DNA of 64,000 nt from an uncultured Fidelibacterota bacterium (GCA_902624275.1 CACNWW010000001.1:126001-190000); one strand, 5' to 3'; positions 8,811 through 16,561 are shown, numbered from the stretch's first letter. Notes: generated from the sequence alone by a model not told the origin. Program-made: numbers and translations.

Positions 8811-9841
8811 TGCTTAATGGTTTAGATAGATTTTTTCGATACATAAGCTTCAAACAATTAATAATATTTAATGTATTAATTTTAGTTTTGATTCTAACAA
8901 TGACAGTTGGAATATCTAAAGGAAGCTTTGATTTTTCAGTTTTAAAATATTTTACTGGTCAGCTTACAACCTTAGAAGAAGAAGTTTTAGTTAATATTCG
9001 TTTTCCTAGAGTTATTTTAGCAGCAGTTGTTGGTGCAGCATTATCAATGTCAGGTGCATGTTTACAAGGTCTTTTTAGAAATCCACTAGCTGATCCAGGA
9101 TTAATTGGTGTTTCTGCTGGTGCTGCACTTGGAGCTGCTTTTTCAATTGTTATGAGTGCAGAATTTTTTCCAGATTTTCTTTTTACACCATACCTACTAC
9201 CGTTATCAGCAATTCTAGGTTCTGCATTTGTCATTTCAATCTTGTTTATTATAACACGTGGATTTGGCTTTGAAGGCATGACATATATGCTATTAGCCGG
9301 AATTGCGATAAATGCATTAGCAGGTGTTGGTATTGGTATACTGACCTATATTAGTGATGATTCAGAATTGAGAGGATTAACTTTTTGGACAATGGGCAGT
9401 TTTGGTGGTGTTACATGGAATTTAATAGTTCCTGCAATAGTAATTATTCTCTCAACAATAATTTGGACATTAAAAATTTCAAGGAAGCTTGATTTATTAC
9501 AATTAGGTGAGCCTGAAGCATATCGATTAGGAGTTGATATAAAAAAACTACGTTTTGATATTATTATGTCATCAGCTATTATTGTTGGTATTAGTGTTTC
9601 TTTAACTGGTATGATTGGATTTGTAGGATTAGTTGTCCCACACCTAGTAAGACTTTTTGGAGGAGTAAATCATCATTATTTATTGGCATGTTCTGCATTA
9701 ACTGGAGCTATTTTAATGGTAAATGCTGACTTGTTATCAAGGATACTTATACAGCCTGCAGAATTACCAGTTGGGCTGATTACAAGCGCTATAGGATCTC
9801 CTTTTTTTCTTTGGTTAATTTTTAGGATGAGAAAAAAATGA
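8810..9841 (+). CDS. hmuU: Heme ABC transporter permease HmuU (FecCD family)
   Basis: Inner-membrane permease of 343 residues, the usual length of BtuC/FecCD proteins, with about ten transmembrane helices. Family motifs include [20 protein letters not shown] near residues 65-84, [19 protein letters not shown], and the coupling-helix region [17 protein letters not shown]. The start overlaps hmuT (TAATG) and the end overlaps hmuV by four bases (ATGA), so translation of the three subunits is coupled. It would carry heme, or possibly another tetrapyrrole/siderophore, across the inner membrane. The cognate TonB-dependent outer-membrane receptor is not in this island. Confidence 0.9.
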   Translation: MLNGLDRFFRYISFKQLIIFNVLILVLILTMTVGISKGSFDFSVLKYFTGQLTTLEEEVLVNIRFPRVILAAVVGAALSMSGACLQGLFRNPLADPGLIGVSAGAALGAAFSIVMSAEFFPDFLFTPYLLPLSAILGSAFVISILFIITRGFGFEGMTYMLLAGIAINALAGVGIGILTYISDDSELRGLTFWTMGSFGGVTWNLIVPAIVIILSTIIWTLKISRKLDLLQLGEPEAYRLGVDIKKLRFDIIMSSAIIVGISVSLTGMIGFVGLVVPHLVRLFGGVNHHYLLACSALTGAILMVNADLLSRILIQPAELPVGLITSAIGSPFFLWLIFRMRKK

Positions 9842-10608
9842 GTATTGAAGTAAATAATATAAGTTACTCCATCAAAGATTTACAAATTTTAAAAGATGTT
9901 TCATTAACAATTAAAAAAAATGAGGTTCTGTCTCTATTAGGTCCAAATGGCTCTGGTAAATCAACTTTACTTAAAATTATATCAGGTGATATAAATCCTA
10001 AATCAGGATCAGTTCTATTTGATAATATAAATCTCGATAATATAAATATTATAGATCGTGCAAGAATTAGAAGTGTAATGTCACAAAGTCAGGATATTAT
10101 TTATGATTTTAGTGTTAAAGAAGTAATTGAGATGGGATGGCTTGAGGGAAAAGAATTTATTACAGAAAAGTTTGACAATGCATTAAAGAAAGTTGGAATG
10201 GAATGTGAAATATCACATCTTTTTGATAAAAGTTTTAATCAGCTTTCAGGAGGAGAAAAAAGAAAAGTTCATTTCGCGAGAACATTAATTCAAATGTATA
10301 ATAAGGATTTTGAAACAAAATCTAGGTACATAATGTTAGATGAACCTACTGCAAACCTTGATATATCTCATGAACTCCAGTTAATTAATATATTAAAGAA
10401 AAAAACTCTAGAAGGATTTGGAATATTTATAATTTTACATGATCTAAATTTAGCTTACCATTTTTCAGACAAGGTAGCATTTATAAAAGAAGGTAAAATT
10501 TGTGCATTTGGCAATCCTGACGAGGTTTTTAAAGAAAAAATATTAACTAAGATATATGGCTTAGATGTTAGCTTTGATAATTCAACAAAAAAAATATCTT
10601 ATTATTAA
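9838..10608 (+). CDS. hmuV: Heme ABC transporter ATP-binding protein HmuV
   Basis: ATPase subunit of 256 residues with the complete ABC set: Walker A GPNGSGKST, Q-loop VMSQSQD, signature LSGGEKRKV, Walker B RYIMLDEPTANLD and H-loop IILHDLN. The insertion NKDFETKSRYI just before Walker B is typical for HmuV-type ATPases, which often have an extended segment there. Its start is coupled to hmuU by an ATGA overlap. After its stop there is an AT-rich inverted repeat (about 10634-10661) but no convincing terminator before the repeat at 10692. Confidence 0.9.
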   Translation: MSIEVNNISYSIKDLQILKDVSLTIKKNEVLSLLGPNGSGKSTLLKIISGDINPKSGSVLFDNINLDNINIIDRARIRSVMSQSQDIIYDFSVKEVIEMGWLEGKEFITEKFDNALKKVGMECEISHLFDKSFNQLSGGEKRKVHFARTLIQMYNKDFETKSRYIMLDEPTANLDISHELQLINILKKKTLEGFGIFIILHDLNLAYHFSDKVAFIKEGKICAFGNPDEVFKEKILTKIYGLDVSFDNSTKKISYY

Positions 10609-10691
10609 TTACTTGAGCAGTAGAAAAACTAATAAATGAAACCAGGGATAGTTTTTCATTTGCCATTAATTACTCCTTGAAAAAGTGTCCT

Positions 10692-10810
10692 GTGGGCGAT
10701 GAGAGATTCGAACTCCCGACATCCCGCGTTTAGGAGCAAGAAGTCTGGCACGAAAATTCATCTTTATTATCCATTAGTTGCCACATAGTTGCCCTAATTT
10801 CGTGAAATAC
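10692..10810 (-). repeat. 119-bp tRNA-Val 3'-half repeat, copy A (att-like)
   Basis: The minus strand from about 10741 to 10693 reads as the 3' half of a tRNA-Val: anticodon stem, variable loop, T-arm and acceptor strand ATCGCCC with discriminator A. Another roughly 70 bp upstream of it are shared with copy B (11513-11631). I count five mismatches in 119 bp between the two copies. The shared flank contains an inverted repeat CACGAAA...TTTCGTG and two direct copies of TAGTTGCC 11 bp apart, which is the layout of arm-type integrase sites. No 5' half of a tRNA is present, so it cannot be a functional tRNA. Confidence 0.78.
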
Positions 10811-10893
10811 TATGCAACAACAAAACAATAATAAGATTACTTGTGATTGTTCCTGAACATTTGATTTATCATTAATACTTATTATATTTTTTT

Positions 10894-11445
10894 ATGGGAT
10901 GGTTTAGTCAAATTTTTAATGAGGAAGATAGATACAAAGTACATAACAGTACAGTAGACTTGATAGATAGGATTGAAAATATATTTTCTACATCACTCAC
11001 AAGAAACGAAAGATTAAATATTTTTTCCACTTATCTAATTTTTCATAAAAAAGAGAACTTTTATTCGTTTGATAGAGAAAGTGTCGATGTTGTAAATGAA
11101 GTTAAAAATATTGCTGATGATATGATTGAAAATCTGTTGACTAAAATACTCCATGTTAAAAATGACAAATTTAATAATCAAAGATATACTCTTGAACTTG
11201 GAGATAGTCTAAATTTAAGTGCAAATATATTAATGCCTCATTTCATTTCTGCCAAAGTAGATAACCCTAATATATCTGAAGGTCAAATTCTTAGAGAATC
11301 AATTGAGAAAATTTTAAGTCGAACTCGTAAAAGACCTAACTTGCAAAAAGTTAATTATGATCATTTATTTCCAAGCGATGGTAAGTTAAAAAGAAATACC
11401 AATTTTGGTTTTTTTAATAAAACTATGGAACTGCCGATAAACTGA
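10894..11445 (+). CDS. Hypothetical soluble protein of the tRNA-Val island
   Basis: A 183-residue polar protein without signal peptide or membrane segment, beginning MGWFSQIFNEEDRY. I recognise no family. Helix-rich composition is suggested by the first 120 residues; the C-terminal 60 residues are basic (SRTRKRP, KLKRNT). The last bases of the gene are part of the 26-bp dispersed repeat at 11431-11456, so the final residues LPIN come from that repeat. It is the only gene between repeat copies A and B, as expected for cargo of a small integrated element. It could be a decayed or lineage-specific gene. Confidence 0.6.
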   Translation: MGWFSQIFNEEDRYKVHNSTVDLIDRIENIFSTSLTRNERLNIFSTYLIFHKKENFYSFDRESVDVVNEVKNIADDMIENLLTKILHVKNDKFNNQRYTLELGDSLNLSANILMPHFISAKVDNPNISEGQILRESIEKILSRTRKRPNLQKVNYDHLFPSDGKLKRNTNFGFFNKTMELPIN

Positions 11446-11456
11446 CATTTTTTTAA
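11431..11456 (+). repeat. 26-bp dispersed repeat, copy 2
   Basis: CTGCCGATAAACTGACA plus a seven-T run and AA, one mismatch from the copy at 6682-6707. It contains the stop codon of the 183-residue island gene and abuts a minus-strand terminator hairpin. It may act as a weak terminator for the upstream gene or be a recombination relic. Confidence 0.6.
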
Positions 11457-11480
11457 CAAAAAGACTACCAAAGTAGTCCT
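11456..11480 (-). terminator. Rho-independent terminator downstream of tRNA-like repeat B (minus strand)
   Basis: On the minus strand the stem GACTAC, loop TTTG, stem GTAGTC is followed by TTTTTG. It lies about 30 bp beyond the 3' end of the tRNA-like half in copy B, the same relative place as the terminator of the intact tRNA-Val. It therefore looks like the former tRNA terminator carried along with the displaced 3' end. Confidence 0.65.
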
Positions 11481-11512
11481 CTTGTCATCGTACTGATGTA
11501 ATCTCTAACGAA

Positions 11513-11631
11513 GTGGGCGATGAGAGATTCGAACTCCCGACATCCTGCGTGTAGGAGCAAGAAGTCAGGCACGAAAATCTATCTTTATTATCCATTAGTT
11601 GCCACATAGTTGCCCTAATTTCGTGAAATAC
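11513..11631 (-). repeat. 119-bp tRNA-Val 3'-half repeat, copy B (att-like)
   Basis: Second copy of the 119-bp repeat. On the minus strand its tRNA part reads CTTGC, loop, GCAGG (anticodon arm), ATGTC, then a T-arm GGGAG-TTCGAAT-CTCTC and ATCGCCC. The anticodon-loop to 3'-end part matches the intact tRNA-Val closely, but the T-stem is changed on both sides (GCAGG/CCTGC in the intact gene), preserving pairing. The rest of the repeat carries the CACGAAA/TTTCGTG inverted repeat and the two TAGTTGCC direct repeats. One minus-strand frame of the flank ends GNYVATNG-stop, which resembles tails of tyrosine integrases, but this is too short to prove. Confidence 0.78.
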
Positions 11632-11677
11632 ATTGAGATTAAGTAGACAATTTAATTGAATATAAATAGATTGATTT

Positions 11678-11836
11678 ATGGATTTTTTATTAATCATTCT
11701 TTTCATTGGAGTTCCTGTTTTATTGATGCTGGATTCCCTAGATACTGAAGCCTCTCAAAAAGAAATAAAAAATTTATTTAATATGCTTGGTTGGGGCTTA
11801 CTCATATTTGTCTTATTAATGTTATTTTTTGGATAA
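11678..11836 (+). CDS. Small membrane protein, 52 residues
   Basis: Starts at ATG 11678 (MDFLLIILFIGVPVLL) and ends at TAA 11834. It contains two hydrophobic segments (about residues 3-16 and 33-50) separated by a polar, charged loop (DSLDTEASQKEIKN). No family is recognised and no strong ribosome binding site is visible upstream. It lies just right of repeat B, in the newest segment of the island. It may be a real short membrane protein or a chance frame; the hydrophobic-polar-hydrophobic organisation favours a gene. Confidence 0.45.
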   Translation: MDFLLIILFIGVPVLLMLDSLDTEASQKEIKNLFNMLGWGLLIFVLLMLFFG

Positions 11837-11937
11837 TCATCTCCAATAGAAAAACCTTTAAAAAAACAAAGTAAAAGTGAATGAACTAAAGACTTTGTAA
11901 AAATTCACTAAATTTATAGAAATAAAGGAGATTACAT

Positions 11938-12081
11938 ATGAAATATAAAGTTGTAGAAGGAAGAGATGAGGAAATGCTAATATTTATTAATAAAGTAAAT
12001 GCTTTATTAAAAAAAGGTTGGAAGTGTCAAGGTGGAATAACAAATAGTAATGGTTGGTGTCAACAAGCATTAATAAAATAA
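11938..12081 (+). CDS. DUF1737-like small protein, 47 residues
   Basis: A 47-residue protein starting MKYKVVEG, with a clear Shine-Dalgarno AAAGGAG about 8 bp upstream of ATG 11938. The pattern is KYKVV, then an acidic/helical stretch, then LLKKGWKCQGGIT and a C-terminal QQALIK. It matches the DUF1737 family, whose short members read KYKVV...LI.EGWKPQGG...QAMVK. Function of the family is unknown; members are often phage- or island-borne. A strong terminator follows 10 bp after the stop. Confidence 0.72.
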   Translation: MKYKVVEGRDEEMLIFINKVNALLKKGWKCQGGITNSNGWCQQALIK

Positions 12082-12090
12082 TCTCAATAA

Positions 12091-12120
12091 AAAAGGACTG
12101 CCGAAACAGTCCTTTTTTTT
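12091..12120. terminator. Bidirectional terminator between DUF1737 gene and tRNA-Val
   Basis: Perfect stem GGACTG (12095-12100), loop CCGAAA, stem CAGTCC (12107-12112), followed by eight T on the plus strand and preceded by an A-run that supplies a U-tract on the minus strand. It can end both the plus-strand small gene and the minus-strand tRNA-Val transcript. A degenerate copy is found beside the decayed tRNA at 7271-7296. Confidence 0.85.
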
Positions 12121-12141
12121 CTCGAGTTATAGCTTAAACCG

Positions 12142-12215
12142 TGGGCGATGCAGGATTCGAACCTGCGACATCCTGCGTGTAAAGCAGGCGCTCTGACCAG
12201 CTGAGCTAATCGCCC
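12142..12215 (-). tRNA. tRNA-Val(TAC)
   Basis: Minus-strand cloverleaf: acceptor GGGCGAT/ATCGCCC, D-arm GCTC...GAGC, anticodon arm CCTGC-TTTACAC-GCAGG with anticodon TAC, T-arm GCAGG-TTCGAAT-CCTGC, discriminator A. CCA is not encoded. Its 3' half is the likely integration site of the adjacent island, since fragments of the same region recur at 11513, 10692 and 7314. Confidence 0.97.
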
Positions 12216-12303
12216 GAGTCGAAAAGTTAAAGTACAATACAAGAAATTCCAAAAAAATTTGTTTATATTATTAAAGTTTTAAAAACAAAAAAAGGGGATT
12301 AAA

Positions 12304-12675
12304 ATGGAAACAAGTTTAGCATTTACAATCATTGCAGTTGCCTTAACTCTTTTAGGGCTATTTAAGTTTATTGCTCCTAAAAAATTTAATGAAAATGCAA
12401 TGGGTGAATTACATGAAGAAGCAGTTAATCCTGCTGCTGCGATTAGATCAGCTCTAGGAGGAATGGTCTTAACAGTTGCATTGATAGCATTCATGTCTCG
12501 AAATTTAGAACCAGCAGCTGCAAGTGTTGTTCTTTGTGCAATCGGGATAGGGCTTGTAACAACTATTTGCTTTGTTGTTCTTAATAAAGTAAGAGGATTC
12601 AGCGATGAAATACCAATACCTCCAATGATTCTATTAGGAGTATTAAGTATTATTGCTTTTGTAGCAGCCTGCTAA
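12304..12675 (+). CDS. Four-helix membrane protein, DUF4345-like
   Basis: A 123-residue hydrophobic protein with four transmembrane stretches (about residues 5-24, 46-65, 71-92 and 102-122). The central AAIRSALGGMVLTVALIAF resembles the RALGG motif of DUF4345-type small membrane proteins, a family of unknown function; this assignment is tentative. A purine-rich AAAGGGGA lies just upstream of ATG 12304. It is a single-gene unit closed by a strong terminator shared with lon. Confidence 0.7.
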   Translation: METSLAFTIIAVALTLLGLFKFIAPKKFNENAMGELHEEAVNPAAAIRSALGGMVLTVALIAFMSRNLEPAAASVVLCAIGIGLVTTICFVVLNKVRGFSDEIPIPPMILLGVLSIIAFVAAC

Positions 12676-12680
12676 AAATG

Positions 12681-12712
12681 AAAAAGGCTACATTTATTGT
12701 AGCCTTTTTTTA
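12681..12712. terminator. Bidirectional terminator between two convergent genes
   Basis: Stem AAAGGCTACA, loop TTTAT, stem TGTAGCCTTT, with T-run on the plus strand and A-run before it. It lies between the convergent stop codons of the four-helix protein and lon, so it can serve both. Confidence 0.88.
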
Positions 12713-12731
12713 ACAACTTTTTTTAATCATA

Positions 12732-15068
12732 CTATTTTTTAAGATTCGGAATTGCAACATCTATGACATCCATCACTTCTTTCGCAAAATGGAAGGATAA
12801 ATCTTTTTTGATGTGTTCAGGAATTTCTTCAAGATCTCTTTTATTCGCATAAGGTAAAATAATAGTTCTAATGCCAGATCTATGTGCCGCAGTTACTTTT
12901 TCTTTTACCCCGCCAATTGCTAAGACATTTCCTCTTAATGTAATTTCTCCTGTCATAGCAACTTTACTTTTAACTGGCTTGTTCGTTAATAACGAAACAA
13001 GAGAAGTAAACATACCAACACCTGCAGATGGTCCATCTTTCGGAATTGCTCCAGCAGGGCAATGAACATGAATATCCATTTTATCAGCAAAGTCATCTTT
13101 AAGATTTAAAATATCAGTGTGCGATTTTACATATGTAAATGCAGCTGATGCAGATTCTTTCATCACGTCTCCAAGCTGACCTGTTAAAGTTAAAACACCT
13201 TTACCTTTCATCTTGCTAGATTCTATAAATAATATATCCCCACCAGCAGCGGTCCATGCCATTCCAGTTACAACACCAGGTTTTGTAGTTCTTTCTGCTA
13301 AATCTGATTGAAATTTTGGAATTCCAAGATATTCATTTACAGATTTTTTAGAAATGCTAGCAGTCTTCAGTTTTTTATTAACGACATCTACAGCTACTTT
13401 ACGTAATACATTAGAAATTTCTCTTTCTAAACTTCTAACTCCAGATTCCCTAGTATATGATGAGATAATTTCTTTTATTCCAGTCTCATTGAACTTGACT
13501 TGTTTTGGAGTAAGTCCATTTTCTTTTACCTGCTTAGGTATTAAGTGTTTTTTAGCAATCTGTACTTTTTCATCATCTATATAACCTCTAAAATCAATCA
13601 TTTCCATTCGGTCATAAAGTGCAGGAGGAATATTATCAGGATAATTTGCAGTTGCAATAAACATTACCTTGCTTAAATCAAAATCAACTTCAAGGTAATG
13701 ATCGCTAAAAGCATGATTTTGTTCTGGGTCTAATACTTCAAGCATTGCTGAAGAAGGATCCCCTCTAAAGTCTGAGCCTAGCTTGTCTATTTCATCTAAC
13801 ATAAATACAGGATTGTTAGTTTTTGCCTTCTTTAATGATTGAATAATTCTCCCAGGCAGAGCACCAATATAAGTTCTTCTATGTCCTCTAATTTCTGCTT
13901 CATCTCGAACACCCCCTAAGGATATTCGTACAAATTCTCTACCCATTGACTTTGCAATAGATTTTCCTAAAGATGTTTTTCCTACGCCAGGAGGACCCGT
14001 AAAACATAGGATAGGACCTCTTACTGTTTCTTCTTTAGTAACTTTTTTCTTTAAAGATCTAACAGCTAGATATTCCAAAACTCTTTCTTTGACTTTTGGT
14101 AGACCATAATGATCTTGATCTAATCTTTTTTGTGCTTCCTTAACATTTAAATTATCTTTGCTAGATTTACTCCATGGAAGCTCAGTTAACCACTCTAAAT
14201 AAGTTCTTGCAACAGAGTATTCTGGAGATTGAGGAGAAATTCTCCCCAAACGGTCAAGCTCTTTATTGGCAACTTTAGATGCCTCATCACTCATCTTGAC
14301 ATCTTCAATCTTCTTTTTAAGTTCATCTAACTCAACAGTTTGACTATCTTCACCAAGCTCTTTTTGTATAGTTTTCATTTGCTCTCTCAAATAATACTCT
14401 CGCTGAGTTTTTGAGATTTCATCTTGAACTTCAGATTGAATTTCTTCTCCAAGTTTTATGCGCTGAATTTCTTTCTGTAAAAGATTAATTGCATTTTCTA
14501 CTCTTTTTCGAACATCAAGTTCTTCAAGTACTTGTTGTTTCTCAGAATTTTTCACCGATAATAAAGAAGTCGCCCTATCTGCTAATCTTGATGGGCGATC
14601 AATATTTGAAAGCATTCCAGCATGTTCTTCATTCAAGTTTGGAGAAATTTTAATTAGTTCTGTAAATGAATTTTTTAAATTTTTTGCAAGAGCTTCAATT
14701 TGAACATCAGGTGTTGTTATTGACTCCTGAATTCTTTCAATATCGGCAGTAAAATACGATTCACCTTTATTAAATTTCAATATTTTAACCCTATCTACAC
14801 CTTGAACAATCGCAGACTTACTATTATCTGGCATGTCAAAAGTTTTAAGTACTAGAGCTAAAGTACCGTATGAATATAAATCATCTTCTTTAGGATCTTC
14901 AATTGATCCGTCTTGCTGTGCAACTACCACAAGATATTTATTATCATCTGGAAGATCTTCGATTAACTTCAAAGACTTTTCTCTACCAACATAAATTGGT
15001 ATAACTTGTTGTGGAAATAAAACCGTATTTTTCAACGGCATTACTGGATATTGTTTTATATTTTCCAT
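12732..15068 (-). CDS. lon: ATP-dependent Lon protease
   Basis: A 778-residue cytoplasmic AAA+ serine protease that degrades damaged and short-lived regulatory proteins. The N-terminal substrate-recognition domain (YPVMPLKNTVLFP onward) is followed by a coiled-coil segment with the IQKELGED motif, the AAA+ module with Walker A GPPGVGKTS and Walker B VFMLDEIDKLG, and the C-terminal peptidase domain with catalytic Ser in KDGPSAGVGM and Lys in GGVKEKVTAAHRSG. Length matches bacterial LonA. The 100-bp upstream spacer shows no convincing heat-shock operator that I can identify. Confidence 0.98.
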   Translation of the reverse strand: MENIKQYPVMPLKNTVLFPQQVIPIYVGREKSLKLIEDLPDDNKYLVVVAQQDGSIEDPKEDDLYSYGTLALVLKTFDMPDNSKSAIVQGVDRVKILKFNKGESYFTADIERIQESITTPDVQIEALAKNLKNSFTELIKISPNLNEEHAGMLSNIDRPSRLADRATSLLSVKNSEKQQVLEELDVRKRVENAINLLQKEIQRIKLGEEIQSEVQDEISKTQREYYLREQMKTIQKELGEDSQTVELDELKKKIEDVKMSDEASKVANKELDRLGRISPQSPEYSVARTYLEWLTELPWSKSSKDNLNVKEAQKRLDQDHYGLPKVKERVLEYLAVRSLKKKVTKEETVRGPILCFTGPPGVGKTSLGKSIAKSMGREFVRISLGGVRDEAEIRGHRRTYIGALPGRIIQSLKKAKTNNPVFMLDEIDKLGSDFRGDPSSAMLEVLDPEQNHAFSDHYLEVDFDLSKVMFIATANYPDNIPPALYDRMEMIDFRGYIDDEKVQIAKKHLIPKQVKENGLTPKQVKFNETGIKEIISSYTRESGVRSLEREISNVLRKVAVDVVNKKLKTASISKKSVNEYLGIPKFQSDLAERTTKPGVVTGMAWTAAGGDILFIESSKMKGKGVLTLTGQLGDVMKESASAAFTYVKSHTDILNLKDDFADKMDIHVHCPAGAIPKDGPSAGVGMFTSLVSLLTNKPVKSKVAMTGEITLRGNVLAIGGVKEKVTAAHRSGIRTIILPYANKRDLEEIPEHIKKDLSFHFAKEVMDVIDVAIPNLKK

Positions 15069-15167
15069 ATTTATGTTATTATAGTTGCAAAAACTATGCC
15101 TTTCTTGTATTAAGTAGTATTATTTAAAAATAATGCTAAATCTATGCCATAATGACATTAAAGTATG

Positions 15168-15707
15168 CTATTTTAATGCAATAGAATAAATAAATTCATT
15201 AAAATTAGATTTATTAGCTTTAATTAAGCTATTATCTCCAACAGCTTTAACGAAATAAATACTATTTCCAAATTCTATAACTCCACCTAATAAACCATAA
15301 TTATATCTTAACTCTTTAGGAGCGTTTCTGTTTGCCATGTTGGGTACTTCATAGGTTCCATAAAGTTCTACAGTGCTTATGTGCTTAGAACTTAAAGTAT
15401 CCTTAATTGTCTCAATATTTGAATTTTCCACTTGAAATTGATTGATCCATCTATCAATATTTTGATCAGCGGTACCCTGAATATTTGCAAATAGAACCAC
15501 ACTGAAATCTCCTCCATCTTTTAAAGAAAGTTCTAGTAGTCTAAACTGCTTATCTGAAATTTGTGCATTCCATTTTTCAGGAAGTTTATATGTTATATTT
15601 TGAACTACATTTTTTCCATAAATCTCGTTAGTACCATTGATTGCAATGTATGATATAAATCCACTAAAAAATAATATCACAGTAATTGTAATTGCTCTTT
15701 TAACCAT
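15168..15707 (-). CDS. Hypothetical exported or membrane-anchored protein
   Basis: A 179-residue protein with an N-terminal hydrophobic segment (residues 5-23) that is an anchor or uncleaved signal; the rest is soluble. The segments LPEKWNAQISDKQFRLLEL and VVLFANIQGTADQNIDRWINQF recall an uncharacterised exported family seen in planctomycetes and others (W-x-x-F-type beta-rich domain), but I cannot name it securely. Its ATG overlaps the lipA stop by one base, so it is the last gene of the lpd-lipB-lipA transcript. Confidence 0.6.
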   Translation of the reverse strand: MVKRAITITVILFFSGFISYIAINGTNEIYGKNVVQNITYKLPEKWNAQISDKQFRLLELSLKDGGDFSVVLFANIQGTADQNIDRWINQFQVENSNIETIKDTLSSKHISTVELYGTYEVPNMANRNAPKELRYNYGLLGGVIEFGNSIYFVKAVGDNSLIKANKSNFNEFIYSIALK

Positions 15708-16561
15708 TATAAAACCATTCTCGCTTGTTCATCTGCATGATATGAACTTCTTACTAAAGGACCAGACTCGATAACTTTAAAACCAATTGAAAGTCCATAC
15801 TCTTTATATTCATCAAATATTGCTTTATCTACATATTCTTGAACTTTTAAATGTTTTTTTGTTGGTTGTAAATATTGACCTATCGTAAAAATTTGAACAC
15901 CTATATCAACAATCTGTTTCATAGTTTCTTTCACTTCATTCTTTGTTTCTCCAAAACCAACCATCAATCCTGTCTTAGTTCTTAAACCAAATTTTATAGA
16001 ATCATTAAGAACACTTAAAGATCTTTGCCAATCAGCTTGCGGCCTTACTTTTCTACTAATTCTTTCAATACATTCAATATTATGACTAAAAATATCAGGC
16101 TTTGCCTTTAAAACTGTTCTAATTGCATCTTTATTTCCCATAAAATCTGGTGTCAAAACTTCAACTGTACATTCTGGATTCATTTTTTTTGTGTTTATAA
16201 TAGTTTGAGCCCAAATAGTTGAGCCATAATCTTCCTTTAAATCATCTCGATCAACAGAAGTAATTACAACATGACGCAAACCCATTTTTTTAACCGTTTG
16301 AGCAACTCTTATTGGCTCCAATGGATCACTCCAAGTAGGTCTTCCAGACTTTACTGAGCAAAAACCACAACCTTTTGTACAAATATCTCCTAAAATCATT
16401 AAGGTTGCAGTTTTTCTATTCCAACATTCATAAATATTTGGACATCTTGCTTCAGCACAAACTGTATTTAGATAATTTTTCTCAATCATTTTCTTAACGA
16501 TTTTGAAATTTTTATCCGTTGAAATGTTTATTTTAGGTTTATGCTGTCTGGATTCAATCAT
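15707..16561 (-). CDS. lipA: Lipoyl synthase
   Basis: Radical-SAM enzyme that inserts two sulfurs into the octanoyl chain on lipoyl domains. The 284-residue protein has the auxiliary-cluster motif CAEARCPNIYECW (C-x4-C-x5-C), the radical-SAM motif CTKGCGFCSV (CxxxCxxC) and the conserved C-terminal GPLVRSSYHADEQ, where a serine ligates the auxiliary cluster. Its start overlaps the end of lipB by four bases. The auxiliary cluster is consumed per turnover and must be rebuilt by the Fe-S machinery, which the SUF operon later in this window provides. Confidence 0.98.
   Translation of the reverse strand: MIESRQHKPKINISTDKNFKIVKKMIEKNYLNTVCAEARCPNIYECWNRKTATLMILGDICTKGCGFCSVKSGRPTWSDPLEPIRVAQTVKKMGLRHVVITSVDRDDLKEDYGSTIWAQTIINTKKMNPECTVEVLTPDFMGNKDAIRTVLKAKPDIFSHNIECIERISRKVRPQADWQRSLSVLNDSIKFGLRTKTGLMVGFGETKNEVKETMKQIVDIGVQIFTIGQYLQPTKKHLKVQEYVDKAIFDEYKEYGLSIGFKVIESGPLVRSSYHADEQARMVL

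Noticed and set aside
10692-11631. Repeats A and B as functional tRNA genes
   Set aside because: They lack the 5' acceptor strand and D-arm and have an eight-base anticodon loop.
11485-11706. Minus-strand open frame across repeat B
   Set aside because: It is a translation of the tRNA-like 3' half and its flank (T-arm reads as SSNLSSPT-like residues), not a gene. A similar artefact crosses tRNA-Pro/His at 45666-45890.
7314-12215. Integron attC array
   Set aside because: No attC-type R/L boxes or integron integrase; the repeated unit is clearly a tRNA 3' half.
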